Shown: piece after piece, positions 42,454 through 52,344 of the stretch
How positions within the stretch are numbered: the first letter of the stretch is position 1
How the letters are laid out: every line of letters starts with the position of its first letter
DNA from: Sphingobacterium pedocola
GTDB lineage: Bacteria; Bacteroidota; Bacteroidia; Sphingobacteriales; Sphingobacteriaceae
Length of the DNA: 64,000 bases
Direction of reading: 5' to 3'
Assembly: GCF_015209965.1 (NCBI RefSeq)
Contig: NZ_MU158693.1
Coordinates: forward strand, 62,001 to 126,000
The notes under the pieces: model-generated
The model's input: the letters and a program-made list of their open reading frames with translations, nothing else
Databases searched by the model: none
Told to the model about the DNA's origin: nothing
Program-made: the position numbers and the translations under genes

Positions 42454-44946
42454 CTACCGGGTAACTACAAAATTATACTGTTTTCCAGCTTCGGTATTAA
42501 AGTCCCACAAATCCGTGTCTGGTATTTCATACCGCTTAACAGACGATTTTGCAGACTTTAGCGGTTCTTTTATTGCGTTTACCGAATAAAAAGAATTAGG
42601 ATTTTCAAGCTGTGCTTTACTAACTGATGTGCTGCCGGACAAAACAATCCCCTTTGCAAGTCGTAAGCGACAGTTTCCACCTAAGGTGGACTTGATCCGC
42701 AGCTGCGTTAACATACCTTGCTTCCACGCTATATCTACCGAAAATCCCCCGCGTACACGCAGTCCTGTTACCTTCCCGTCTGGCAACGCATCAGGCAGCG
42801 CCGGTAGGATAAAAATATTTCCATCATATGATTGAACCAACATTTCTGCAATTCCGGATGTACAGCCAAAATTGCCGTCTATCTGGAAAGGAGGATGCGC
42901 GTCAAGCAAATTCGGGTAGGTTCCACCTCCCTGGCCTGTTTCTCCCTCCGGTGGGCTCAGCTGATCCTGAATAAGTTTATATGCTTGGTTACCGTCCAGT
43001 AGTCTCGCCCACCAGTTTACCTTCCAGCCCATAGACCAACCAGTCGATTTATCACCTCTGTACAGCATCGAATTCTTTGCCGCCTGAGTCAATTCCGGAT
43101 GACGAAACGGAGAAATTTGTCCTGCAGGGTATAAGCCATAAAGATGTGAAATATGTCTATGCTTATCCTCTTTGCTATCCAGATCGGTCAGCCATTCCTG
43201 TAGTTGATTGTGCTGTCCAATCTGCATAGGAGGCAATCTATTTAAAGCATCTTGCACAGAATCTGCCAACTCAGTATCCATGCCGAGTATTTTGGACGCG
43301 TTCACAAAATTATGAAAGACGTCGAAGATCAGCTGATTATCCATCGTGGTACCAGCGGACACACCTACGCTACCGGCCATATACGAATTTTCTGGTGACA
43401 TCGAAGGGCTTAATACCAACCATTTTCCCGTCTGATCTTCATGTAAAACGTCTAAATAAAACAACGTTTTTCCTTTCAGTACGTCGTAGTATTCCTTCAA
43501 AAAATCTTTGTCCCCATTATACAAATAGTGTTGCCATAGGTGCTGGCTCAACCAGGCTCCTCCCATAGGCCACATGCCATAATATCCTCCATCTACCACA
43601 CCCGTAATTCGCCAAAGATCAGTATTATGATGCATATTCCATCCCCTGGCGTTATACATCTCTCGTGCACTCTCTCGGCCTGTTACCGATAAGTCCTTTA
43701 ACATGGAGAACAAGGGCTCGTGCATTTCACTCAAATTCGTTACTTCTGCTGGCCAGTAATTCATCTCGGTATTGATATTAACGGTATATTTACTATCCCA
43801 AGGTGGAGACAATTTATCATTCCATATCCCCTGAAGATTAGCGGGTTGACCTCCAGGCTGTGACGAACTGATCAACAGATAGCGACCAAATTGAAAATAT
43901 AGGGCGACCAACTGCGGATCATGTGATTGAACAAATTCTCGTACGCGTATATCGGTGGTCTTATGTGATTGGTTCGACGTTCCTAAATCTAATTCAACCC
44001 TATTAAAAAAGCGCTGATATTTTTTTATATGGCTAGACAGGGCATTCGTGTATTTTATTTTTACGGCCTTGTCCAGTATATGCCTAGCACGTTGCACAGG
44101 ATTTCCCGTCAAATCATTATATCGGTTAAAGTTGGTTCCTATCGATACGTAAAGCAATACCTCATCTGCATCCTTTACCTCAAGTGTACCTAAGTTTTCG
44201 ATCAACTGTCCACCCTTCAGAACGGGCTTCACTATTCCGTAAAAATCAACTTTCCCAATTTTACTGTCCACGGAGCCACTCGTCCCCGTTAGCGCTAAAA
44301 GGCGATCTTTGGCTACGATATTGTGCTTTATGTGAGGAGTGGTAAGACCGATTGTAAAGGATAGCCCCTTCTTTTTTGAAGACGTCAGCTTTACAATCAC
44401 CACATCATCCGCGAACGAAGCAAATATCTCTCTTTCAAACTTAACGCCCTCCACTGAATAAGAAGTTCGCGCGACCGCGTTCTCAATATCCAGTTCACGG
44501 TGGAAGTCCGTATAATGGTCGTGCCCCAAAAAGTTAAGCCTTAGGCTTCCAAATGTCTGGTAGGGCATTCCGTAGTCTAGCCCCTCAGGCACCTGGCGAG
44601 GGAAAGTTTCATTAGATAAGGCCTGTGCCTCTCTAGCTTTACCATCGGCCAATAAACGTCGCATTTTAGCAATATTATCATGCGTATTTTTCGGCACGTT
44701 ATTACCAGGTTCACCCGCCCAAATGGTTTCTTCATTGAGTTGGATCTCTTCGTTAGCGGGATCTCCAAACACCATAGCTCCCAGTCTACTATTACCTATG
44801 GGCAATGCTTCATTCCACTCTGCAGCTGGCTTATCATAAAATAGTTTGAGCGTTTGCTGCGCCATCAATAAATCGACCGTAGACACATTCATTGTCAAGA
44901 GAATCGCCGCAACTTTCAAAATAGGTCTTGTCATTATTCCTGTCAT
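42454..44946 (-). CDS. GH95 family glycoside hydrolase (alpha-L-fucosidase/L-galactosidase)
   Basis: An 830-residue enzyme with a signal peptide near residues 1-30. The N-terminal domain has LKLFYDKPAAEWNEALPIGNSRLGAMVFGDP and IQLNEETIWAGEPGN; the catalytic domain holds WNDKLSPPWDSKYTVNINTEMNYWPAEVTNLSEMHEP, ISHLYGLYPAGQISPF and NLLDAHPPFQIDGNFGCTSGIAEML. All are GH95 signatures with a catalytic Glu and Asp pair. In plant-polysaccharide loci these enzymes clip L-fucose or L-galactose from pectin and xyloglucan side chains. It is 28 bp downstream of GH28 and 67 bp upstream of the hydrolase. Confidence 0.93.
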   Translation of the reverse strand: MTGIMTRPILKVAAILLTMNVSTVDLLMAQQTLKLFYDKPAAEWNEALPIGNSRLGAMVFGDPANEEIQLNEETIWAGEPGNNVPKNTHDNIAKMRRLLADGKAREAQALSNETFPRQVPEGLDYGMPYQTFGSLRLNFLGHDHYTDFHRELDIENAVARTSYSVEGVKFEREIFASFADDVVIVKLTSSKKKGLSFTIGLTTPHIKHNIVAKDRLLALTGTSGSVDSKIGKVDFYGIVKPVLKGGQLIENLGTLEVKDADEVLLYVSIGTNFNRYNDLTGNPVQRARHILDKAVKIKYTNALSSHIKKYQRFFNRVELDLGTSNQSHKTTDIRVREFVQSHDPQLVALYFQFGRYLLISSSQPGGQPANLQGIWNDKLSPPWDSKYTVNINTEMNYWPAEVTNLSEMHEPLFSMLKDLSVTGRESAREMYNARGWNMHHNTDLWRITGVVDGGYYGMWPMGGAWLSQHLWQHYLYNGDKDFLKEYYDVLKGKTLFYLDVLHEDQTGKWLVLSPSMSPENSYMAGSVGVSAGTTMDNQLIFDVFHNFVNASKILGMDTELADSVQDALNRLPPMQIGQHNQLQEWLTDLDSKEDKHRHISHLYGLYPAGQISPFRHPELTQAAKNSMLYRGDKSTGWSMGWKVNWWARLLDGNQAYKLIQDQLSPPEGETGQGGGTYPNLLDAHPPFQIDGNFGCTSGIAEMLVQSYDGNIFILPALPDALPDGKVTGLRVRGGFSVDIAWKQGMLTQLRIKSTLGGNCRLRLAKGIVLSGSTSVSKAQLENPNSFYSVNAIKEPLKSAKSSVKRYEIPDTDLWDFNTEAGKQYNFVVTR

Positions 44947-44973
44947 TATTTTTTAATATATATTTGAAAAAAT

Positions 44974-46626
44974 CTAATCTAGCCGAACGGCGGTCTTTTT
45001 AGCACCATGTTCAAAAACCAATTTCGATCTATCAATCTTGGAGTTTTTGAACACTAAATTTGATGAATTTGCTCCGCTGACTTCAAGTATTTGCTTTCTC
45101 GAATTGTCAAATTGGATATGATCAAAATTGAGGTCTTTAGCACTTTCGATATAGACCAACGGATCGTTATCTTGTGTATTCAAAAATACATTTTCAAGGG
45201 AAAGATACTGTGCATCCTTAATTTCAACACCTTTGGTTACTGTCAGATTTAGATTTTTCATATAAATGTGCTGAACGGGCATCTCTGGCAATCCGCGTAC
45301 AAATACGCCGATAGCGGCTCCGTTGCAATAAATATTCTCAATATACACATGCCTAATTTGTGGAGTTTCCACTGTTACGTCGGGTATCACTTGCACTTCA
45401 TTTGCCAGTGGCGGTTTGGTCCAATAGTACATATCAAAAAAGATCGCCTCGTGTCGGATATTGGACATGTTTATATTACGGATATGGATATTTTCAACGA
45501 TGCCGCCCCGACCCCGCGTCGTCTTAAACCGAATCCCCTTATCCGTACCCATAAAAGTACAATCCTCCACAAAGATGTCACGTGCGCCACCAGACATTTC
45601 GCTGCCCACGACAAAACCACCATGACCTAAATACACTTTGTTGCGACGGATAATAACCTTTTCCGTTGCAATTCCTCGTTTACGTCCTTCCTCGTCTTTC
45701 CCAGATTTGATACAGATTGCGTCATCACCGACATCGAGGATGCAATCTTCGATCAGAACGTTTGCACAGGACTCGATATCTATCCCATCCCCATTTTGTG
45801 CATAATCGGGATTCTTAATTTTAACATCTCGTATGGTTAGGTGCTGACTCATCAAGGGATGCAGGTTCCAAGCTGGTGAATTTTGAAAAGTAACTCCTTC
45901 CAGCAGGATATTTTTACAGTTTGTCAATACCACCAAGTTGGGGCGCAGGTAATCTTTTATATCCGCAAAGTCAGCTAATGTTTTCCCATCAGCCAACAAG
46001 ACAGATCTTTTATCTTCATGGGCCAGCTTAGTCTTAGCCGAAGGAAACCAAGTCTTGCCGTCAGCACTTAGCAGTCCTCCAGAAGCAACTTTCTGGCGCC
46101 ATTCTGCTTCCGTTAATGCACCTTTGCCAACCATACGCCAGGCGTCACCATTGCCATCTATAGTACCATGGCCAGTGATGGCAATATTCTCTACATTCTT
46201 TCCACTGATGGGCGACTCATTGCGTGCGGAAGGCTTTCCCTCATAGTTGCCCTCCACAATTTTATATTGGTCAAAGTCTGCGGTAAACTGCAAAAAGGCA
46301 CTTCCATGTAAGTGCAGATTGACATTGCTTTGCAGTACTATCGGACCGGAAAGCCAGTAACCACTAGGTATCAATACGACTCCACCACCTTTTTGACTGA
46401 CAGCACGGATCGCATCATTGATACTTTTGGTGTTTAGGGTATGTCCGTCACCTTTCGCGCCGAACTGCTGTATATCGAGCGTATCCTTACGGAATATAGG
46501 CTGGTTTACATCCGGTAGCTTGTCCCAGCTATACACGCTGCCATGTTGTGCAACTGTATTGCCAGCTAGTATCGTAAGTAGAGACAGCGTGCCGAAAATT
46601 TTCGTTTTGTGTTTGTTAAAAAGCAT
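44974..46626 (-). CDS. Polygalacturonase-like GH28 enzyme
   Basis: A 550-residue right-handed beta-helix protein with a signal peptide (MLFNKHKTKIFGTLSLLTILAGNTVAQ). GH28 motifs are conserved: QFGAKGDGHTLNTKSIN, NGDGIDIESC, VGDDAICIKSGKDE (catalytic Asp pair), LGHGGFVVGSEMSGG (His) and DKGIRFKTTRGRGG. It cuts the galacturonic-acid backbone of pectin. An insertion near residues 150-220 (the AWRMVGKGALTEAEWRQK and DYLRPNLVVLTNC part) is seen in exo-acting members of Bacteroidota. Confidence 0.94.
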   Translation of the reverse strand: MLFNKHKTKIFGTLSLLTILAGNTVAQHGSVYSWDKLPDVNQPIFRKDTLDIQQFGAKGDGHTLNTKSINDAIRAVSQKGGGVVLIPSGYWLSGPIVLQSNVNLHLHGSAFLQFTADFDQYKIVEGNYEGKPSARNESPISGKNVENIAITGHGTIDGNGDAWRMVGKGALTEAEWRQKVASGGLLSADGKTWFPSAKTKLAHEDKRSVLLADGKTLADFADIKDYLRPNLVVLTNCKNILLEGVTFQNSPAWNLHPLMSQHLTIRDVKIKNPDYAQNGDGIDIESCANVLIEDCILDVGDDAICIKSGKDEEGRKRGIATEKVIIRRNKVYLGHGGFVVGSEMSGGARDIFVEDCTFMGTDKGIRFKTTRGRGGIVENIHIRNINMSNIRHEAIFFDMYYWTKPPLANEVQVIPDVTVETPQIRHVYIENIYCNGAAIGVFVRGLPEMPVQHIYMKNLNLTVTKGVEIKDAQYLSLENVFLNTQDNDPLVYIESAKDLNFDHIQFDNSRKQILEVSGANSSNLVFKNSKIDRSKLVFEHGAKKTAVRLD

Positions 46627-46952
46627 TTCTTCTGTTATTATATTATAATTTAGTTTATATCCCTATGTACGTACAGTTTTCTTACCCATCCGCAGTAATC
46701 TTAGCTGTCGCCTTTTTCATTGTCATCCAACGTATTGACGCAGTACATCGCCCCCACTACCGCCCGTGTGTACATGCCTGCACTTCAGCGCCAGAAAATG
46801 CAACCGCTTGCGCGTTAACCTCCAAAAATAACAAACATGCTTATTCTACCTAAAATCAGCCTTTTCATATGTCAGTCCGTTTATTTATAAATAAAGTGCG
46901 AGCATTATAAACCACCACTTTTGGATCATTATCCCGTACAAATTTGAGCAAC
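46627..46952. other. 326-bp intergenic region upstream of GH28
   Basis: AT-rich near 46630-46680 then GC-richer. A 62-codon plus-strand frame lies in it but has an odd composition and no match to a family. It probably holds the promoter of the GH28 gene and the terminator of the esterase at 46953-47873; no clear consensus box was found. Confidence 0.5.
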
Positions 46953-47873
46953 TTATCTGGAAGACGTAACAAAGTCATTCTCCATCAACCATTTTTCACA
47001 AAGATCAACCCAGCTTTGCGTCGAACCTGGATTATCCCTTAAAGCTATAGCATGTTTCCCATGTGGAAATATATGTAATGAAGATGATACACCAGACTCC
47101 AATAACTTATCGTAGTACAACAGACTATTTTTCGCGCTCACGGCATTGTCGTTAAAGGCATGTACAATAAACGCTCTGGGTGTATCTTTACGAACCTGTC
47201 GATGTAGGCTGAACTGATTTAAAAGTGCCGGATTTGGATTTTCGCCCAGTAGCTGTACGCGACTACCCATATGTGCGTATTCCCCCATATCAATTACAGG
47301 CGAAATCAAAATCTGAAACGCAGGAGCATAATCGTAGCTATCTGTTGAATCCCCGGCTTCCGAAATATCTTTCTGACACGTACTTAATGTCGCCGCTAGA
47401 TGGCCACCTGCAGATGATCCCATCACCCCGATCCTTAATGGGTCGATTCCCCACTGAAGCGCATTTCGCCGTATAATACGCATGGCACGCTGGGCATCCT
47501 GCAAAGGCGCTAATTCTCTCTGCTGTACATCGGGGGAATGCGGCAGTCGATGCTCCAACACAAAGGCATGCATACCGAGTGTATTGAACCATTTTGCCAA
47601 TTGATAACCACTCACCTGATACGCCAATCGCGAATATCCTCCTCCGGGGATGATCAATACGGCTGTCCCCTTATTTTCTTGCTGCGAAGTAAAGAATGCC
47701 TGTATTCTCGGACGCCCTACCTGATATATGCGTTCATTGGCGATACTATCCTGGACGTCAATCCGCTTTGAATTCGGCATCTTTCCCTGCGGCCATAAAT
47801 TGATCCGCTCCTGACCGACGCAAAAAAAATGGAATAGCAATACATACGATAGAATTGATATTGTTTTGATCAT
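46953..47873 (-). CDS. Exported alpha/beta-hydrolase, acetylxylan/pectin esterase-like
   Basis: 306 residues from the ATG at 47873, which starts a signal peptide (MIKTISILSYVLLFHFFCVGQ); the longer open frame to 47966 has no sensible N-terminus. Motifs: VLIIPGGGYSRLAYQVSG (oxyanion hole), RIGVMGSSAGGHLAATLS (nucleophile Ser) and IFPHGKHAIALRD (His). It is similar to the BD-FAE/AXE-type acetylesterases. It probably deacetylates pectin or hemicellulose oligosaccharides. It is separated from GH28 by 326 bp and may have its own promoter. Confidence 0.85.
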   Translation of the reverse strand: MIKTISILSYVLLFHFFCVGQERINLWPQGKMPNSKRIDVQDSIANERIYQVGRPRIQAFFTSQQENKGTAVLIIPGGGYSRLAYQVSGYQLAKWFNTLGMHAFVLEHRLPHSPDVQQRELAPLQDAQRAMRIIRRNALQWGIDPLRIGVMGSSAGGHLAATLSTCQKDISEAGDSTDSYDYAPAFQILISPVIDMGEYAHMGSRVQLLGENPNPALLNQFSLHRQVRKDTPRAFIVHAFNDNAVSAKNSLLYYDKLLESGVSSSLHIFPHGKHAIALRDNPGSTQSWVDLCEKWLMENDFVTSSR

Positions 47874-48060
47874 AACATGATAGCGATAAACATAGATTTT
47901 AATTGTAGGCCTAAAATACGGATTTATACAGTTGAGAAAGTTAAATATTTGATCGAAATCGTTCAATTTCTCACCTATACTTGCTTAAACTAGCAGCTTG
48001 CTTAGCAAACAACTGATGTGACCATGCTACCCATGTATTTCGTTTGCGCCGGTATCCGGC

Positions 48061-48915
48061 TCATCGCTTATTCGATGCAGTTTTCCATTGTTCTCTGATG
48101 GTACGAAGAGCTAAGGGTAGCTCTGCCTCTAGGTCTTTAAATCTACATTCTAAAGCTATTTTACCTGTATACCCAATTTTCTGGAATGCGCTAAAGAAGG
48201 CAGTGAAATCGTCTCCGATTACACCTGGAGCAGTGCGATTTTCTTTTTCACCAATATCACAATGGTAAATGTATTTTGCCCCCTCTAAAATGACAGCGGC
48301 AGGTTCATTTTCTCGCATCATGTGGTAAATATCAACTGTAATCTTAAAATTCGGATGATTGACGGCGTCTGCGACTGCTATACATTCTTTCAGCGTATTT
48401 AGAAAATTACATTCCTCTTTATTTTGGCTTTCTAAAGCCAACACCACATGATATTGTGCAGCTAGAGCAGCTAATTTCTTAGAAATATGTACAAACTGTA
48501 CAAATGCAGTGTCTCTGTTAAAGCCCTCGGGGATATGACGGGAGGCACCGCTTCCAAAAACGATAAGAGGAATATTTAAGCGTTGCGCTCTTTGAAAAAC
48601 AGTGGTTGCGTAATTCATGACCGCAGCTTCATCCACTTCCGGCCCGGTTGTTTTGATCGTACCCGGAATAAACACATTGACAACGGAAACGGAGACTTCG
48701 GAATTCTTTACTTTCTCCCCATGGAAAGAGGAATCCGGCATGGTCGGTTGAAGCACCTCTGAAACAGTGGGTTGAATGAACGTGTAACCTGCTTTTTTCA
48801 CGAGCGCACTTTGGGCTACACTTACACATACTCCTAATTCAGGTAAGGTCGATTGGGCATAGCTCGCTTTTTGAAAAGCAAAAGCAAAAAGTAGGAGAAT
48901 TGTTATTTGTTTCAT
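48061..48915 (-). CDS. Exported sugar phosphate isomerase/epimerase-like TIM barrel
   Basis: A 284-residue protein with a signal peptide (MKQITILLLFAFAFQKASYAQ) and a xylose-isomerase-like TIM barrel: VVLALESQNKEECNFLNTLKECIAVADAV and NHPNFKITVDIYHMMRE carry the metal ligands Glu, Asp and His, and YHCDIGEKENRTAPG and KIALECRFKDLEAELP the others. Such secreted isomerase-like proteins are frequent in Bacteroidota polysaccharide loci; their substrates are mostly unknown. It is the 5'-most gene of the pectin block and may not belong to the same transcript. Confidence 0.85.
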   Translation of the reverse strand: MKQITILLLFAFAFQKASYAQSTLPELGVCVSVAQSALVKKAGYTFIQPTVSEVLQPTMPDSSFHGEKVKNSEVSVSVVNVFIPGTIKTTGPEVDEAAVMNYATTVFQRAQRLNIPLIVFGSGASRHIPEGFNRDTAFVQFVHISKKLAALAAQYHVVLALESQNKEECNFLNTLKECIAVADAVNHPNFKITVDIYHMMRENEPAAVILEGAKYIYHCDIGEKENRTAPGVIGDDFTAFFSAFQKIGYTGKIALECRFKDLEAELPLALRTIREQWKTASNKR

Positions 48916-49175
48916 AAATAGATTTTATAGGAAATTTCAATATAGTTTATGCCCATAAATATAAGTAAATTTTTTATTTCTCATCGTGCCTGATCTTATA
49001 TATACTACCGGAAAAACACGCAATTCGATGTAAAATCTAATTAAAATTATTAATCGATCTTATTTCTATAAATACTTTTTAATACTTTTAAAAAAACACG
49101 TGTTACATGCCATACAGGCTGTGATGCATATTTCTAATATTATAACGTTTATTTTAACTAAAAAAGTAACTTGAG

Positions 49176-49634
49176 ATGGTAGCAATCAACAACTTCGAAG
49201 AGTATAAATCCTACGAGGGGAAACAATTAGGATTTTCTGACTGGCATAAAATAGATCAAGAGCAGATCAATCGTTTCGCCGATGCGACGCTTGACCATCA
49301 ATGGATACACGTAGATCAGGAAAAGGCCCAGTCTGTCGGTCCGTTCAAATCGACTATTGCACATGGTTATCTCACCCTTTCCCTCATCCCCTATCTTTGG
49401 AAACAAATTGCGGATGTTCGCAATGTGACAATGGAAATTAACTACGGCATAGAAAATCTTAAATTTGGTCAACCTGTATTGGTGGACTGTGAGGTACAGC
49501 TGCATGCCAAAGTAAAATCAATACTAAATCTAAGAGGCGTTGTAAAGGCTATTATCGAGGCCACTTTAATCATAAAAGATAATGCTAAGCCAGCCTACGT
49601 GGGCGATGTTATTTTTCTTTATCATTTTAAATAA
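49176..49634 (+). CDS. MaoC family dehydratase
   Basis: A 152-residue hot-dog fold protein. The active-site motif is INRFADATLDHQWIHVDQEKAQ (Asp/His of the R-hydratase region), followed by FKSTIAHGYLTLSLIPYL. It is likely an enoyl-CoA hydratase acting on short or medium acyl-CoA. The sequence begins MVAINNFEEYKSYEGKQLGFSDWHKIDQEQ, characteristic of the group. The stop is 11 bp before the nnr start; AAGGAAG serves as the ribosome site for nnr. Confidence 0.92.
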   Translation: MVAINNFEEYKSYEGKQLGFSDWHKIDQEQINRFADATLDHQWIHVDQEKAQSVGPFKSTIAHGYLTLSLIPYLWKQIADVRNVTMEINYGIENLKFGQPVLVDCEVQLHAKVKSILNLRGVVKAIIEATLIIKDNAKPAYVGDVIFLYHFK

Positions 49635-49645
49635 GGAAGAATGAT

Positions 49646-51172
49646 ATGAAAGTACTTTCTGCTACACAAATGAAGCAAGTAGATGCATTAACCTTACAGG
49701 GAGAAGGAATTTCCGCCATTGATCTTATGGAACGGGCATCAAAAGCACTTTTCACACAACTAAATAAGGATCTTGATTTAGGAAATACATCCCTAGTTAT
49801 CTTTTGTGGTCCAGGTAATAACGGCGGGGACGGTCTGGCACTGGCAAGGTTACTCCACGACGCGGGGCATCAAATTTTCGTATATCTACTTACACGACAC
49901 CGTTATTCTCCGGAAAATATTACCAATCAAAAGCGTTTACTCGATAAGGGTATTATTGTTGAAAAAATTGATCCCACAACCGTAATAGAGATACCATCCG
50001 ACGCACTTATTGTCGACGCTTTTTTTGGAAGTGGTACATCAAGACCTTTATCTTCTGACTGGAAGAAGTTCATCGGCTATCTCAATAGCCATTCAAATAC
50101 TCGGGTAGCCATTGATATACCTTCTGGTCTGATCGCAGACGCACATGTCGATCAGCATAGTCCTGTAATTAAAGCAGATTACACGTACACCTTTCAATCC
50201 CCCAAATTATGTTTATTACTTCCTGAAAATGCCCGCTATATTGGAGAAGTAGTCGTGGTGGATATCGGGTTAGATCAATTAGCCATGAAAGAGTCAGGCA
50301 CCTCATACTATTATACGATACGTGAAGATATAATAGATATGATCCCTAAATTCAATAGGTTTGCGCACAAAGGCACCTTTGGGCATGCATTCATTGTAGG
50401 AGGCAGTTTTGGAAAAATCGGGGCTATTGCCTTGAGTTGTAAAGCAGCGCTAAAAACGGGGTGTGGCATGGTAAGCAGCTATATCCCAGCATGCGGGTAT
50501 GCCATACTTCAAAGTAGTTTTCCCGAAGCCATGGTCCTTACCGACGAGGATACAAATAGCTTATCAACAGTTCCGGATAATTTCCTTTCCTATTCATCTA
50601 TTGGCATCGGTATGGGTATGGGAACAGATCAAAAGGCACAACAGGCTTTGTTTTTACTGTTAAGCAAATTATCAGAACAACAAAACGACATTCCTTTAAT
50701 GGTTGATGCTGATGCACTCAATATTCTGGCCATCCATCCAGAATGGCTAAAACTTTTACCTCCTTTGAGTATTCTTACTCCGCATCCGAAAGAACTCGAA
50801 CGTCTAATAGGTCCGTGGAAAAATGATTTCGAGAAACTCCAAAAGGCGCTTTACTTTTCCAATACATACGAAGTGATTACCATTATTAAAGGTGCCAATA
50901 CGGCTATCGTCTTCCCCGATGGTCAGATCCATTTTAATTCGACAGGAAATTGGGGCATGGCTACCGCAGGTAGCGGTGATGTACTCAGTGGCATGATATC
51001 CTCGTTACTGGCCCAGGGATTTTCACCTCAGGATACAGCCCGAGCGGGTGTTTTTCTGCACGGGTTAGCTGCTGATTTAACCATACGTAAGATACATCCC
51101 AAAAGTCTTATTGCCTCGGATCTTATCGAACATATTTCTTCAGCATGGGATACCGTGGCGCCTATGAGGTAA
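49646..51172 (+). CDS. nnr: Bifunctional NAD(P)H-hydrate repair enzyme (epimerase and ADP-dependent dehydratase)
   Basis: A 508-residue cytoplasmic fusion. Residues 1-215 are the YjeF_N epimerase (MKVLSATQMKQVDALTLQ, VIFCGPGNNGGDGLALARLL, DAFFGSGTSRPLS, VAIDIPSGLIAD), residues 225-505 the dehydratase (GHAFIVGGSFGKIGAIALS, LMVDADALNIL, LTPHPKELERLIG, NWGMATAGSGDVLSGMISSLLAQG). It repairs damaged NADHX and NADPHX. Full length, no anomalies. It follows the MaoC gene by 11 bp. Confidence 0.96.
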   Translation: MKVLSATQMKQVDALTLQGEGISAIDLMERASKALFTQLNKDLDLGNTSLVIFCGPGNNGGDGLALARLLHDAGHQIFVYLLTRHRYSPENITNQKRLLDKGIIVEKIDPTTVIEIPSDALIVDAFFGSGTSRPLSSDWKKFIGYLNSHSNTRVAIDIPSGLIADAHVDQHSPVIKADYTYTFQSPKLCLLLPENARYIGEVVVVDIGLDQLAMKESGTSYYYTIREDIIDMIPKFNRFAHKGTFGHAFIVGGSFGKIGAIALSCKAALKTGCGMVSSYIPACGYAILQSSFPEAMVLTDEDTNSLSTVPDNFLSYSSIGIGMGMGTDQKAQQALFLLLSKLSEQQNDIPLMVDADALNILAIHPEWLKLLPPLSILTPHPKELERLIGPWKNDFEKLQKALYFSNTYEVITIIKGANTAIVFPDGQIHFNSTGNWGMATAGSGDVLSGMISSLLAQGFSPQDTARAGVFLHGLAADLTIRKIHPKSLIASDLIEHISSAWDTVAPMR

Positions 51173-51271
51173 AGAATACCAAAAAAATATATTAATATTT
51201 CAAATGAGCCCGAAATAAGATTTTCGGTTAAATTTTCGTTAACTTAGGAAACTATTCAGCGATATATTTTA

Positions 51272-52339
51272 ATGGAAAAAGATGATTTTTCGATTTTTAA
51301 ATACCTAGCAGATCAAAATGATCACATTGTATTTGCATATCGTATTGACAAACAGCACATCTGCTATTTAAATGATGCGTTTAGGCAAATAACACACCTT
51401 GATATCGGGCAGGTGTTGAATAATACTCGACTATTGTTTGACATTATCCATTCAGAGGATTTTGAATATGTAAAAAAAAGTTTTCAGGAAGCGCTAAAAA
51501 AAACACCAACTACTCCTGTAAAATTTAGAATTATATGTCCAGATAAAAAGGAAAAATGGATTAGCCTAACATTTTATCCGCTACTGCGTGCTGATCAATC
51601 TTATTTATGTGGAACTGCGCGAGATGATACTACTCGACAAATAAGTCTCCAACATTTACAGCAGATTAACGCATGGAAAGACACGATGCTCGAAATCGTA
51701 TCCCACGATCTGCGTGGCCCAATTGGGACGACAAAGCTCCTTGCGTCTATAATCGCCAATAAAGTTCCCGACAATAAAGAAGTGATTAAGCTGACAGGTA
51801 TGATTCAGGACATTGCGAAGCGTAATCTTGATCTTATCCGTCTTCTTCTAAACCGGGAGTCCTTGGGTACGGTTTATGAATCGCTGCGTCGTGGACACGT
51901 GGAAATTGTACAATGCATAAGAAAGATAATCGATACTTATCGCGAATCACATATTGGGAGAAAATTTATACAAACGTCCGCAGAGACCGAGATATATACT
52001 GAGATCGATGGTAGTAAATTTCTTCGCATTATCGATAGCCTGCTTTACAACGCAATACAATTCACATCGGAGGGTGACCAAATTCATATCCATACGCAGC
52101 AATTAGAAGACAGCTTTTTGATGACTGTAACGGATGACGGAATAGGGATTCCAAAAAATCTACAGCCATTTCTCTTTACAAAGTACACAAGGAATCAAGC
52201 AGAGGAACTGGGATTAGAGAAATGGGGGGAACTTGGATTATGGGTAACGAAATCCCTTGTAGACTTACACGGCGGTAGCATCTGGTTTGAATCCGAGACC
52301 GGAAACGGCAGTATATTTTACGTGAAAATACCTTTTTAA
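51272..52339 (+). CDS. PAS sensor histidine kinase, soluble
   Basis: A 355-residue kinase. PAS domain near residues 10-125 (IVFAYRIDKQHICYLNDAFRQIT), H-box LEIVSHDLRGPIGTTKLLA near 141, N-box IIDSLLYNAIQFTSEG near 245, G1 VTDDGIGIPK near 285. The G2 region reads LGLEKWGELGLWVTKSLVDLHGG, with the normal GTGLGL replaced by WGELGL, so ATP binding may be altered. No membrane helices. It is alone, with no receiver gene within the window close by. Confidence 0.9.
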   Translation: MEKDDFSIFKYLADQNDHIVFAYRIDKQHICYLNDAFRQITHLDIGQVLNNTRLLFDIIHSEDFEYVKKSFQEALKKTPTTPVKFRIICPDKKEKWISLTFYPLLRADQSYLCGTARDDTTRQISLQHLQQINAWKDTMLEIVSHDLRGPIGTTKLLASIIANKVPDNKEVIKLTGMIQDIAKRNLDLIRLLLNRESLGTVYESLRRGHVEIVQCIRKIIDTYRESHIGRKFIQTSAETEIYTEIDGSKFLRIIDSLLYNAIQFTSEGDQIHIHTQQLEDSFLMTVTDDGIGIPKNLQPFLFTKYTRNQAEELGLEKWGELGLWVTKSLVDLHGGSIWFESETGNGSIFYVKIPF

Positions 52340-52344
52340 ATAGG

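Noticed and set aside
46665..46853. 62-codon plus-strand frame upstream of GH28
   Set aside because: Composition rich in His, Cys and Ala is unlike genes here, and it lies in the presumed promoter region of the pectin genes.
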